Below are positions 1-6,249 of a stretch of 8,762 nt of DNA, in pieces (positions within the stretch are counted from its first letter, which is position 1; every line of letters starts with the position of its first letter). The notes beneath the pieces were generated by a model. It made no database searches and was not told where the DNA came from. It saw only the letters and a list, made by a program, of their open reading frames with translations. The DNA comes from JAIOPA01 sp036522895 (GTDB taxonomy: Bacteria; Eisenbacteria; RBG-16-71-46). Made by a program: the position numbers and the translations under genes. The stretch spans positions 1-8,762 of the forward strand of contig DATDEX010000262.1 of NCBI GenBank assembly GCA_036522895.1, written 5' to 3'.

Positions 1-1124
1 GAGCCGCACGCGATCAGGGCGCGCACCTCGATCGCGGTCGCGCACGCGTCGCGCTCGCGATCGCCCGCGGTGCGGAAGCGATGCCGCGCGGCGGCGATCA
101 GTGCGGCCGCGGCACGGTCGTTCCCCTCGCGCGACCAGAGCGTCGCGAGTCCCAGCAGCGACTCGCCGATCCACACCTGGTTCCCCTCGGCGTCGAACGT
201 CGTGAGCGCGCGCTCGATCGCGAGCCGGGCCGCCTCGGGCTGCCCGAGGCGCCAGCTCGCCAGCGCGCCGAAGAGCTCGGCCTTCGCGGTCTCGTAGCGC
301 AATCCCAGCCGGCCGCACGCGACGACCGCTTCGCGCGCCTCCTTGAGAGCGTCCTCGTGCGCGCCGAGCCGGAGCAGGATCTCGGCGCGATCGAGCCGCG
401 CCAGCGCGGCGAGCGACGGATAGCCGCGCGCCTCGGCCTCGTCGCGCACGTGCGCGAGCCCGGCCAGCGCCAGCTCGTGCTTGAGCTCCAGGAAGTCGAG
501 GTAGGCCAGGTTGTACTCGGCGGACAACGCCTCGTTCGCCGCGCCGGCCGCCACCTGCGCGTCGCGCGCGGCGGAGTAGTGCTTGCGCGCCTCGTCGCAG
601 CGCCCGAGCAGCGAGAGGCAGTTGCCGACGTTGGCGCCGATCATGAGTGCGCTGCCCTGGTCGCCCGCACGCTCCAGCGATTTGACCGCGGCGCGGTAGC
701 ATTCGAGCGCGCGCTCGGGCAGGTCCAGCCGGTGCCAGAGGTTTCCTTCGTTGTTGAGGAGCCGCGCGAGCGCCGCGCGGTCGCCGGACCGCTCGAGGAG
801 CTTCCGGCCGCGGGCGGCGGCGCGGCGCGCCTCCGCGTAGCGGCCGAGGTACATGAGCGCGTCCACGAGCCCGATCGCGCAGCGGCCCTGCTCGCGCACG
901 TCACCGGCTTTCGCGTACCACTCCGCGGCGCGGCGGTAGGCTGCCGCGGCTTCGCGCGCGCGGCGCAGGCTCCGGAGCACGTGCGCACGCAGGCGCCACA
1001 GCGTGCCGCGGCCCGCGGCATCGGCGCGCTTCAGGGCGGCGGCGAACCCGGCATCGAGCCGTTCCAGCGCGGCCGCGGGCTCCGAGCGGCGGAGCGCCTC
1101 GACTTGAGCCACGAGCGCTTGCAT
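1..1124 (-). CDS. Tetratricopeptide-repeat protein, C-terminus cut off by window edge
   Basis: The reading frame is open from an ATG at 1124-1122 to the left edge, giving 374 residues with no stop, so the gene is partial. The whole visible protein is Ala/Leu/Arg-rich alpha-helical repeat. About eight TPR-like units of roughly 38-42 residues can be seen, recognisable by pieces such as LNNEGNLWHRLDLPERALE, GNCLSLLGRCDEARKHY, AEYNLAYLDFLELKHELAL and LATLWSREGNDRAAAAL, often ending in a short A-G-D turn. TPR arrays are protein-binding scaffolds. There is no signal peptide or membrane segment in the visible part, so it is probably cytoplasmic. The ATG lies three bases after the anti-sigma stop, so the two are almost certainly co-transcribed and coupled; GAGG directly before the ATG is too close to be a good Shine-Dalgarno. 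In many genomes long TPR proteins next to an ECF sigma and zinc-finger protein end in a CHAT protease-like domain. That is inference here, because the C-terminus is not in the window. Confidence 0.85.
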   Translation of the reverse strand, partial: MQALVAQVEALRRSEPAAALERLDAGFAAALKRADAAGRGTLWRLRAHVLRSLRRAREAAAAYRRAAEWYAKAGDVREQGRCAIGLVDALMYLGRYAEARRAAARGRKLLERSGDRAALARLLNNEGNLWHRLDLPERALECYRAAVKSLERAGDQGSALMIGANVGNCLSLLGRCDEARKHYSAARDAQVAAGAANEALSAEYNLAYLDFLELKHELALAGLAHVRDEAEARGYPSLAALARLDRAEILLRLGAHEDALKEAREAVVACGRLGLRYETAKAELFGALASWRLGQPEAARLAIERALTTFDAEGNQVWIGESLLGLATLWSREGNDRAAAALIAAARHRFRTAGDRERDACATAIEVRALIACG

Positions 1125-1127
1125 GCC

Positions 1128-1739
1128 TCAGAGCTCGATCGTCGGGAGGCGGAATCGCTCGTCGGCATCGCGGAGCTGCAGGGTCAGCGATGCCTGGGGG
1201 AGGTTGTCGAGGACGAAGCTGCCCGTCGCGTCGGGATGGACCGTGCGATGTTCCGGCCCGGCCTCGAGGGTGATCGACCAGAGCTGCGGATCGGTCGCGA
1301 GGAGACGCCCGCGCACCGACAGCGTGCTCGCGCCCTCGCGCTCGATCTCCAGATCCAGCGAGTGGGTGCCCAGCTTGAAGCGGAGGCGGCGCGCCTCGCC
1401 GACCGAGCGGCGGGCCGCGGCCGTGAGGGGCTGCACCGAGGAGTCGAACAGCAGCTCCGCGACGGCGTCGACGAGGCCGCGGACGAGCGACGGCTTCGTG
1501 GTGGGTGCGAACAGGGCGACGGCGCGCTGGTGGAGCGAGCGCGGGACCTCGCCGACGCGGTCGGACCGCATCGTGGCGAGGATCTCGCCGAGCGAGCGGA
1601 CGCGCTCGCGGCAGGCGGGACAGGGACGGCCGAGATGCTCCTCCACCCGCGCCCGCTCCGTGGCGTTGAGGCGCTGCTCGAGAAAATCGAGCGCTGCGCT
1701 CGTATCGAGGTGTCGGTCTCGGGACTTGATCTGCTTCAC
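1128..1739 (-). CDS. Putative soluble anti-sigma factor with variant zinc-finger motif
   Basis: This 203-residue protein starts at a GTG preceded by a perfect AGGAGG. The N-terminal 50 residues resemble the zinc-finger anti-sigma fold: a helix (DTSAALDFLEQRLNATERAR) followed by EEHLGRPCPAC, giving H35-x4-C40-x2-C43, with another histidine at H10. The classical motif is H-x3-C-x2-C, so one extra residue separates the His and the Cys pair. Residues about 60-130 are mostly helical. Residues about 139-203 look like beta strands (LSVRGRLLA, WSITLEA, GSFVLDNLPQASLTLQL), similar to carboxypeptidase-regulatory or Ig-like small beta domains. No transmembrane helix is visible, so unlike many ECF anti-sigmas it should be cytoplasmic. 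Its position directly after the sigma gene supports a role in binding and holding that sigma factor. The function is inferred from motif and context. It could also be a zinc-finger adaptor that does not inhibit the sigma. Confidence 0.72.
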   Translation of the reverse strand: MKQIKSRDRHLDTSAALDFLEQRLNATERARVEEHLGRPCPACRERVRSLGEILATMRSDRVGEVPRSLHQRAVALFAPTTKPSLVRGLVDAVAELLFDSSVQPLTAAARRSVGEARRLRFKLGTHSLDLEIEREGASTLSVRGRLLATDPQLWSITLEAGPEHRTVHPDATGSFVLDNLPQASLTLQLRDADERFRLPTIEL

Positions 1740-1745
1740 GAGGGG

Positions 1746-1751
1746 CCTCCT
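1746..1751 (-). promoter_or_regulatory. Ribosome binding site for the anti-sigma gene
   Basis: On the minus strand this reads AGGAGG, a perfect anti-16S match, six bases before the GTG at 1739-1737. It fixes that GTG as the start of the anti-sigma gene. It looks considerably stronger than the site in front of the sigma gene, which could favour a surplus of anti-sigma over sigma protein. Confidence 0.8.
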
Positions 1752-1754
1752 GGT

Positions 1755-1771
1755 GCGCCGGACGGTGGCGC
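1755..1771 (-). repeat. Short inverted repeat in the sigma/anti-sigma gap
   Basis: GCGCC at 1755-1759 pairs with GGCGC at 1767-1771 around a seven-base loop. It lies within the 75-base gap between the sigma stop and the anti-sigma start, just upstream of the AGGAGG. In the mRNA it could form a small GC-rich hairpin beside the ribosome binding site. There is no T-run after it, so it is not a rho-independent terminator. Five-base GC stems arise by chance in DNA this GC-rich, so the functional meaning is uncertain. Confidence 0.35.
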
Positions 1772-1814
1772 GGCGAATCTTGATTTCGGACCTTCACTAA
1801 AGACAGGTGGGGGG

Positions 1815-2426
1815 TCAGTCGTCGGTGATACCGTCCGATTCGCCGGATACCTCTTCAAAGTGGCCCTTCAGGCGCTCCATGCACCGGGCCCGGGTCGGAC
1901 CCAGGGAGCCCACCGGAACCCCAAGTCTTTGGGACAGTTCGGCATACGAGGGCGTCGGGTCCTCGTAGTACAGCGCCTCCAGCAGCCGCTTGCAGCGGTC
2001 AGAGACCGCCCCCAGCGCCAGCCGGAGCTGATGCTGGCGCTCCACCTGCTCCAGGTTCGCCCCGATCGCCTCCCCGGCGTCGGCCAGGGTGGCGAACGTC
2101 TCCTCCTCGTGGTCCTCCCGGGCCGCCTCGCGCCGGCGTTTGAGCGCGGTCGTGCGGGCGATCCGCTCCGTGGTGCTCGCCAGCCAGCGCACCAGCGTGC
2201 GGCCGTCGCGGAGGCGGGGCATTCCTTTGAGGAGCGCGGTGAAAACGTCCTGGAAAACGTCCGCCATGTCCTCGTCGCCGAGCCGGTACGAGCGCCCGAT
2301 CGAGTAGACCAGTCGCTCGTGGCGGCGGACCAGGGCCTCCCAGGAGCGGGCATCGCCATCGATGCAGCGGGCCACGAGGCGGGCGTCGAGTTCGGGGTCG
2401 AGTTCGCCCGAGCCGGGGAGCTTCAT
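1815..2426 (-). CDS. ECF-type RNA polymerase sigma factor
   Basis: This 203-residue protein would direct RNA polymerase to a specific promoter set. Sigma region 2 spans roughly residues 14-99: DARLVARCIDGDARSWEAL, then the core-binding signature DVFQDVF at 56-62, then LVRWLASTTERIA and the basic KRRR stretch at 96-99. An acidic linker (EDHEEE at 104-109) follows. Region 4 covers about 134-192 and carries the helix-turn-helix SYAELSQRLGVPVGSLGPTR (160-179) followed by ARCMERL. Regions 1.1 and 3 are absent, which is diagnostic of the ECF class. The ATG at 2426-2424 was chosen because ECF proteins begin about ten residues before this point. The frame stays open upstream to a GTG at 2537, but those 37 residues look non-conserved. 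Only a weak AGGG precedes the chosen ATG. It heads a sigma / anti-sigma / TPR set and faces away from the glycosyltransferase operon. Such factors often activate their own promoter, but no consensus can be confirmed here. Confidence 0.9.
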   Translation of the reverse strand: MKLPGSGELDPELDARLVARCIDGDARSWEALVRRHERLVYSIGRSYRLGDEDMADVFQDVFTALLKGMPRLRDGRTLVRWLASTTERIARTTALKRRREAAREDHEEETFATLADAGEAIGANLEQVERQHQLRLALGAVSDRCKRLLEALYYEDPTPSYAELSQRLGVPVGSLGPTRARCMERLKGHFEEVSGESDGITDD

Positions 2427-2485
2427 AGCCCTACAGGATAACGGGCCGCGGGACAGCCCGCCATGCCCGGTCAGGTATCGAGGGT

Positions 2486-2499
2486 GGTCCCTTTGGACC
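2486..2499. repeat. Inverted repeat GGTCC-CTTT-GGACC
   Basis: A perfect five-base inverted repeat with a four-base spacer, extendable by one T-G wobble pair. On the plus strand it is followed by GGATGTTTTTG, which makes it look like a small terminator. No plus-strand gene reads into it, and it sits about 60 bases upstream of the chosen sigma start, so a protein-binding operator or a leader hairpin is as likely. Confidence 0.4.
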
Positions 2500-2570
2500 G
2501 GATGTTTTTGCCCCCTCAGTAGGGCCATCATGTTCACCGTCGGGAGTCTTTACGACAAGCTGGTATCAGA

Positions 2571-2614
2571 CCGGACAAAGACGTCACCTCTCATGACGCA
2601 GGCATGATGTCCGG
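2571..2614. repeat. Nested inverted repeats upstream of the glycosyltransferase operon
   Basis: CCGGACA at 2571-2577 is the exact reverse complement of TGTCCGG at 2608-2614, with 30 bases between. Inside lie CGTCA (2582-2586) paired with TGACG (2594-2598), and the alternative TCATG (2591-2595) paired with CATGA (2603-2607). The two inner stems overlap and exclude each other. The set ends 23 bases before the operon ATG and just upstream of its ribosome binding site. It could be a regulator operator, or a leader RNA hairpin with alternative folds. Both readings are inference from symmetry alone. Confidence 0.45.
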
Positions 2615-2626
2615 CTTGGCCGCTTC

Positions 2627-2633
2627 AGGGAGA
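2627..2633 (+). promoter_or_regulatory. Ribosome binding site of the first operon gene
   Basis: AGGGAGA lies about five bases before the ATG at 2638 and is a good Shine-Dalgarno match. It supports that ATG as the start of the first glycosyltransferase. It follows directly after the nested inverted repeats, so any leader structure there could influence its access. Confidence 0.7.
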
Positions 2634-2637
2634 AACG

Positions 2638-3870
2638 ATGCATTCGCACTGGCTGCTCTATTCCTACGACGCCCTCGGGCTGGGTCACGCCCGGCGCATG
2701 ACCGGGATCGCCCGCGCCGTGCTGCCTAGCCGCCCCGACGTCTCGGCGCTCCTCGTCACGTGCTCGCCTCAGATCGACGCGCTGCCGGTACCTGCCGGGC
2801 TCGACTACGTGAAACTTCCGAGCGCGCGCAAGCTCTCCACCTCCCAGTACGTCGCGCGCACGATGCGCCTCGAGCCCGATCGCCTGCGCGACCTCCGCGC
2901 CACGATCCTCGAAGAGGTGGCGCGCTCGTTCCAACCCGACTTCTTCCTGTGCGACAAGTCGCCCTGCGGCCTGATGGGCGAGCTCGCCCCGACGCTCGAC
3001 CGCCTGCGTACCGAGTCGCCGAACACGCGCATGGTGCTCGGCTGGCGCGACATCCTCGATGCCCCCGCGCAGGTCCGTGCCGAGTGGCGGAAGAACAACG
3101 TGCTGTCGCACATCGATCGCTGGTACGACGAGGTGTGGGTGTTCGGCGATCCCGCGCTGTTCGACGTGCGCGAGGAGTACGACCTGCCGCGCCACGTCGC
3201 CGATCGCGTCCGCTACGTGGGCTACCTCTCGCCGAGGGTGTCGCCCGAAGCGGTGGCCGACGCGCGCGCCGAGCTCGAGACGCTCGCTCCGGGGGCCCCC
3301 GGCACCGGTCCGATCGCGCTCGTGACGGTGGGCGGTGGCGAGGACGGCGAGACGCTCATCGCGCGCTGGATCGCGGCCGCCCGTGCCGGGCTCCTGCCCC
3401 GGGATCTGCGATCCGTCGTGGTGACCGGCCCGATGATGCCGGAGGACGCCCAGATGCGCGTCGCCGCGGCGGCTCCGGCCTCGGTAACCGTGACGCGCTA
3501 CATCGGCGGCCTCGAGGCCTACGCGGCCGCGGCCGACCTGGTCGTGGGCATGTGCGGCTACAACACCTCATGCGAAGTGCTCGGCGCGCGCACGCCGGCC
3601 GTGATGGTGCCGCGCGCGAGCCAGCGCGACGAGCAGCGCATGCGCGCCGTGCGCCTTGCCGAGCGCGGCCTCGTCGAAACCGTCGACGGCGTCGAGGTGA
3701 CGCCGGAGCTGCTGGCGTCCGCCGCGGGCCGCGCGCTCGCGCGCGGGCGGCGCACCACCGATTGTGGCCTGGCCCTCGACGGCTATACGCGCGTGGCGCG
3801 CGAGGTCGAGCGGGTCCTGCCCGCGAGGCCGGCGCCGTCCGCGGCCGTGCTGCGAGGGTTGAGCGCATGA
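2638..3870 (+). CDS. COG4671/MurG-like GT-B glycosyltransferase
   Basis: This 410-residue protein should transfer a sugar from a nucleotide-activated donor in the cytoplasm. The N-terminal half begins SYDALGLGHARR (residues 9-20), a Gly-rich loop like that of MurG and other GT28-type enzymes. It also has FFLCDKSP (102-109) and LGWRDILD (134-141), which I recognise from the COG4671 predicted glycosyltransferase family. The C-terminal half begins near VTVGGGEDG (229-237), with the probable donor site in GMCGYNTSCEVL (304-315) and PRASQRDEQRMRA (325-337), where Glu313 and the Arg/Glu/Gln cluster match typical nucleotide-sugar contacts. There is no signal peptide or membrane helix; MurG-like enzymes associate peripherally with the membrane. 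Its length is normal for GT-B enzymes. It is the first gene of the operon and its stop overlaps the next start (ATGA). Family placement is good, but donor and acceptor cannot be read from sequence. Confidence 0.88.
   Translation: MHSHWLLYSYDALGLGHARRMTGIARAVLPSRPDVSALLVTCSPQIDALPVPAGLDYVKLPSARKLSTSQYVARTMRLEPDRLRDLRATILEEVARSFQPDFFLCDKSPCGLMGELAPTLDRLRTESPNTRMVLGWRDILDAPAQVRAEWRKNNVLSHIDRWYDEVWVFGDPALFDVREEYDLPRHVADRVRYVGYLSPRVSPEAVADARAELETLAPGAPGTGPIALVTVGGGEDGETLIARWIAAARAGLLPRDLRSVVVTGPMMPEDAQMRVAAAAPASVTVTRYIGGLEAYAAAADLVVGMCGYNTSCEVLGARTPAVMVPRASQRDEQRMRAVRLAERGLVETVDGVEVTPELLASAAGRALARGRRTTDCGLALDGYTRVAREVERVLPARPAPSAAVLRGLSA
3854..3858 (+). promoter_or_regulatory. Ribosome binding site of the second glycosyltransferase
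   Basis: GAGGG inside the 3' end of the first glycosyltransferase gene lies eight bases before the ATG at 3867. It supports the four-base ATGA overlap as a true coupled start. Confidence 0.6.
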
Positions 3871-5114
3871 CGTCTCCGCGGGTCGCCTACGTGCTCAAGG
3901 CGTTTCCGCGCCTGTCCGAGACGTTCATCCTCCACGAGCTCCTCGCACTCAAGGCGCGCGGCATCCCGGTGCGCGTGTTCGCGCTCGAGCAGGTGGACGC
4001 GCCACTCATGCACGCCGAGGCGGAGCGGCTGCTCCCCGAGGTGACGTTCGTGACCGCGCGCGAGCCCGCCCTCTGGCGCGGCCGCGCGAGCGTACCGCAG
4101 AAGCAGCGCCGCTACGCCAACGCCGGCCGCCGCATCGGCAAACAGCTCCGCGCCTGGGGCGCGACGCACGTTCACGCCCACTTCGCCGGCCCCGCAGCCA
4201 CGGCCGCCGCGTTCGCCGCGGAGGAGGCGGGCATCACGTTCAGCTTCACCGCGCACGCGAAGGACATTTTCGTCGACTCGCTCGACTGGCGCTGGCTCGC
4301 GTGGTTGGGCGCTCAGGCGCATGCTGTGGTCACGGTGTGCGACTACAACCGCCGCTACCTCCGGCGCCGCATGCCGCGCGCGCGCGTCGTCCGCCTCTAC
4401 AACGGCGTGGACCTCGAGCGCTGGGTGGCGCGTCCGGCCTCGAACGGCGCCGCGTCCGCGCACGCCCGGAAAGCGAACGGCGTGGCCCCGAAGCCGGGCC
4501 CCGTGGTCACGGTCGGCCGGTTCGTGCGCAAGAAGGGTTTCGACGTGCTCGTCGAGGCGATCGCGATCCTGCGCGATCGCGGCACGCCGCTCCAGACGGT
4601 GATGATCGGCGACGGCGCGGAGCACGCGGCCGTCAAGGCCCGTGCGCGCGAGCTCAAGCTCGGCCGGCTCGTCCGCTTCCCGGGGGCGCTCACGCATGCC
4701 CAGGTGATGCGGGTCATGCGCCGCGCCGCGCTCGTCGCGCTCCCGTGCATCGTGGACCGCGACGGCAACCAGGACGCGCTGCCCACCGTGCTGCTCGAGG
4801 CGTCCGCCTGCGGCGTGCCCGCCGTGGCGACACGCGTCGCCGGCGTGCCCGAGATCGTCCGCGACGGCGTGACCGGGCGGGTCGTCGCCCCGGGGGATGC
4901 CGAAGCACTGGCCGACGCACTCTTCTACATGATGTCCTCACCCCGCCGCCGCGCCCGCATGGGTGCCGCGGCCCGCCGGCGCGCGGAATCGATGTTCGAT
5001 CAGCGCCGCGCATCCCACGCGCTGGCCCGGCTGTTCGCCGAGTCCAGCCGCCTCGTTCACGCCGCCTCTCGACTCCAGGAGTCCCCCCGTGCGCATCGCA
5101 CTGCTGTGCTCTGA
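3867..5114 (+). CDS. Family 4 glycosyltransferase, WcaL/exopolysaccharide type
   Basis: This 415-residue GT-B enzyme is predicted to be a retaining cytoplasmic glycosyltransferase. The N-terminus YVLKAFPRLSETFILHELLA is typical of the WcaL-like group that builds exopolysaccharides. Next come HAHFAG (103-108) and FTAHAKDIF with His130, the acceptor-side histidine region. The C-terminal domain starts near VVTVGRFVRKKGFD (213-226), where Arg218 and Lys223 match the residues that bind the donor diphosphate. The late acidic motif is DALPTVLLEASACGVP, with Glu311 conserved and Asp303 where many GT4 enzymes have the first Glu of E-x7-E. An Ala/Lys-rich linker at about 191-211 joins the domains and looks poorly conserved. 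Its ATG overlaps the preceding stop by four bases, and its own end overlaps the next gene by 26 bases, so it is mid-operon. The fold and class are clear. The sugar and linkage are unknown. Confidence 0.9.
   Translation: MTSPRVAYVLKAFPRLSETFILHELLALKARGIPVRVFALEQVDAPLMHAEAERLLPEVTFVTAREPALWRGRASVPQKQRRYANAGRRIGKQLRAWGATHVHAHFAGPAATAAAFAAEEAGITFSFTAHAKDIFVDSLDWRWLAWLGAQAHAVVTVCDYNRRYLRRRMPRARVVRLYNGVDLERWVARPASNGAASAHARKANGVAPKPGPVVTVGRFVRKKGFDVLVEAIAILRDRGTPLQTVMIGDGAEHAAVKARARELKLGRLVRFPGALTHAQVMRVMRRAALVALPCIVDRDGNQDALPTVLLEASACGVPAVATRVAGVPEIVRDGVTGRVVAPGDAEALADALFYMMSSPRRRARMGAAARRRAESMFDQRRASHALARLFAESSRLVHAASRLQESPRAHRTAVL
5077..5081 (+). promoter_or_regulatory. Ribosome binding site fixing a GTG start
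   Basis: AGGAG stands seven bases before the GTG at 5089 inside the end of the previous gene. The frame is open further upstream to an ATG at 4963, but that 42-residue extension is Pro/Arg/Ser-rich, lies wholly over the previous gene and has no glycosyltransferase character. The site therefore decides for GTG 5089. Confidence 0.75.
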
Positions 5115-6249
5115 TCCCGGTATCCCGCTCGGCAGCGTGAAGGGTGCCTCCGTGCACCTGCGAGCGGTCGCGAGCTCCCTCCTCCGGATGGGCCACCAGG
5201 TGTCGGCCATCGTCGCCACGGCCGGCCCGGAGCCGGGCTACGCGCCGCTCACCGAACGGGGCCTGGAGGTGCGCGTGCTGCGCCAGCCGCGCACGGTGCG
5301 CGAGATCGACTGGCAGCTCGCGCAAGTGCGCCCGGACCTGGTGCTCGAACGCCTGTCGCTGCTCGCGCCCGAGGGCGCGATCGCCGCGGCCGAGGCCGGG
5401 GTACCCCATCTCTACGAGGTGAACGCGCCACTCGACGAGGAGGCCGCCCGTCACCGCAACTTCGATCGCATCGAAGACGCGCGCACCGCGTTCACGCAGG
5501 GTTTCGCCGCGAGTCGCGGCGCGCTCGCCGTGTCCGAGGAGGTCGCGGACTGGGTGCGTGGGCTCGCCCCGGAATCCTTTCCGTTGCGCGTGGAGTCGAA
5601 CGGGGCAGGTCCCGAGTTCCTCGCCCCGCCGGATCCCCAGGAGATCCTCAGGATCGAGCAGCGCCTGCGGCTCACCGGCGGCGAGTTCCGGATCGGATTC
5701 GTGGGCTCGTTCCGCCCCTGGCACGACATCGACACGCTGCTGCACGCGGCGAGCGAGCTCGCGCGCAACGTGCCGACCCGGGTGCTCATGGTGGGCGACG
5801 GCCCGCAGCGGAACCACGTGCTGCGCACCGCATGGTCGGGCCGCGCCGCGGTCACGCTCGCCGGCGCCGTCCCGCACGCGGAGGTCCCCGCGCACCTCGC
5901 GCTCTGCGACGCGGTCGCGGTACCCTACGCGTCCGAGGACGTCTACTTCTCACCCCTCAAGCTGGTGGAGGCCATGGCGGCATCACGTCCGGTGGTCGCG
6001 AGTGCCACGGGTCCGGTCAAGCGCGTCGTCACCGACGGGCGCGACGGGCTGCTCGTGCCGCCCGGCGACCGGACCGCGTTCTGTGCCGCGCTCGAGCGCC
6101 TCGCGTTCGAACCCGCGCTGCGCGGCCGGCTCGGCGCCGAGGCTCGCCGCACGGTCGAGCGCGAGTACACCTGGGACGCCGTGATCGGGAGGGTGCTCAA
6201 GTTCGCGGCCGGCTTGCCGGCGCGGGCGGAGGGCTCGTGGCGGGGCTGA
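5089..6249 (+). CDS. Family 4-type glycosyltransferase
   Basis: This 386-residue protein is another GT-B glycosyltransferase, distinct from the preceding one. It starts at GTG as VRIALLCSDPGIPLGSVKGA; the D-P-G-I-P ... K-G-A-S-V-H-L-R block is a hallmark N-terminus of a GT4 subgroup. The second domain has GFVGSFRPWHDIDTLL (about 204-219), with Arg209 in the diphosphate-binding position. It ends with YFSPLKLVEAMAASRPVVAS, where Glu294 is the conserved donor-binding glutamate. The residue eight before it is Tyr286, not Glu, which fits the YFSPLK variant of the family. No membrane segment is seen. The start lies 26 bases inside the previous gene and the end overlaps the ABC gene by 13 bases, so expression is tightly coupled. 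With its two neighbours it could add successive sugars to one acceptor, which is inference from order only. Donor and acceptor are unknown. Confidence 0.88.
   Translation: MRIALLCSDPGIPLGSVKGASVHLRAVASSLLRMGHQVSAIVATAGPEPGYAPLTERGLEVRVLRQPRTVREIDWQLAQVRPDLVLERLSLLAPEGAIAAAEAGVPHLYEVNAPLDEEAARHRNFDRIEDARTAFTQGFAASRGALAVSEEVADWVRGLAPESFPLRVESNGAGPEFLAPPDPQEILRIEQRLRLTGGEFRIGFVGSFRPWHDIDTLLHAASELARNVPTRVLMVGDGPQRNHVLRTAWSGRAAVTLAGAVPHAEVPAHLALCDAVAVPYASEDVYFSPLKLVEAMAASRPVVASATGPVKRVVTDGRDGLLVPPGDRTAFCAALERLAFEPALRGRLGAEARRTVEREYTWDAVIGRVLKFAAGLPARAEGSWRG
6228..6233 (+). promoter_or_regulatory. Ribosome binding site of the ABC exporter gene
   Basis: GGAGGG ends three bases before the GTG at 6237. 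The frame is open far upstream (to 5832) over the preceding glycosyltransferase, so this site and the start of ABC-exporter-like sequence immediately after it decide the start. The spacing is short but workable. Confidence 0.6.

Larger units (their letters stand above)
2427..2637. other. Divergent intergenic region
   Basis: This 211-base region separates the leftward sigma module from the rightward operon and is the only sizeable non-coding stretch in the window. It is less GC-rich than the flanking genes, with T- and A-containing patches such as GATGTTTTTG (2501-2510) and AGTCTTTACGACAAG (2545-2559). Both promoters should lie here. I cannot assign convincing -35/-10 hexamers. A weak minus-strand candidate is TTGTCC (2578-2573) with TCGTAA 17 bases further on. 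The region holds several inverted repeats, listed separately. A frame in phase with the sigma gene crosses part of it, but I regard that as an unused upstream extension. Confidence 0.7.

Noticed and set aside
81..2441. A 786-residue plus-strand open frame opposite the sigma, anti-sigma and TPR genes
   Set aside because: It is very rich in Arg, Ala, Glu and Gly with no recognisable domain. It is the antisense shadow of three genes with clear family motifs, as expected in high-GC DNA.
2486..2509. Rho-independent terminator (GGTCC stem followed by GTTTTTG)
   Set aside because: The stem is only five pairs, the T-run is interrupted, and no plus-strand gene ends upstream of it. It is recorded only as an inverted repeat.
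2427..2537. Upstream GTG/ATG starts extending the sigma factor by about 34-37 residues
   Set aside because: The added residues show no sigma-like pattern and no good ribosome binding site precedes them; ECF proteins normally begin close to the ATG at 2426. A longer form cannot be fully excluded.
2760..5114. A 784-residue frame that begins inside the first glycosyltransferase
   Set aside because: Only the part from 3867 onward looks like protein. The upstream part is an Arg/Ala-rich shadow of the first glycosyltransferase in another frame, so it is not a fusion.
5832..6236. A 135-residue N-terminal extension of the ABC exporter
   Set aside because: It is low-complexity Arg/Gly/Ala sequence overlying the previous gene. 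Exporter-like sequence and a ribosome binding site begin at GTG 6237.
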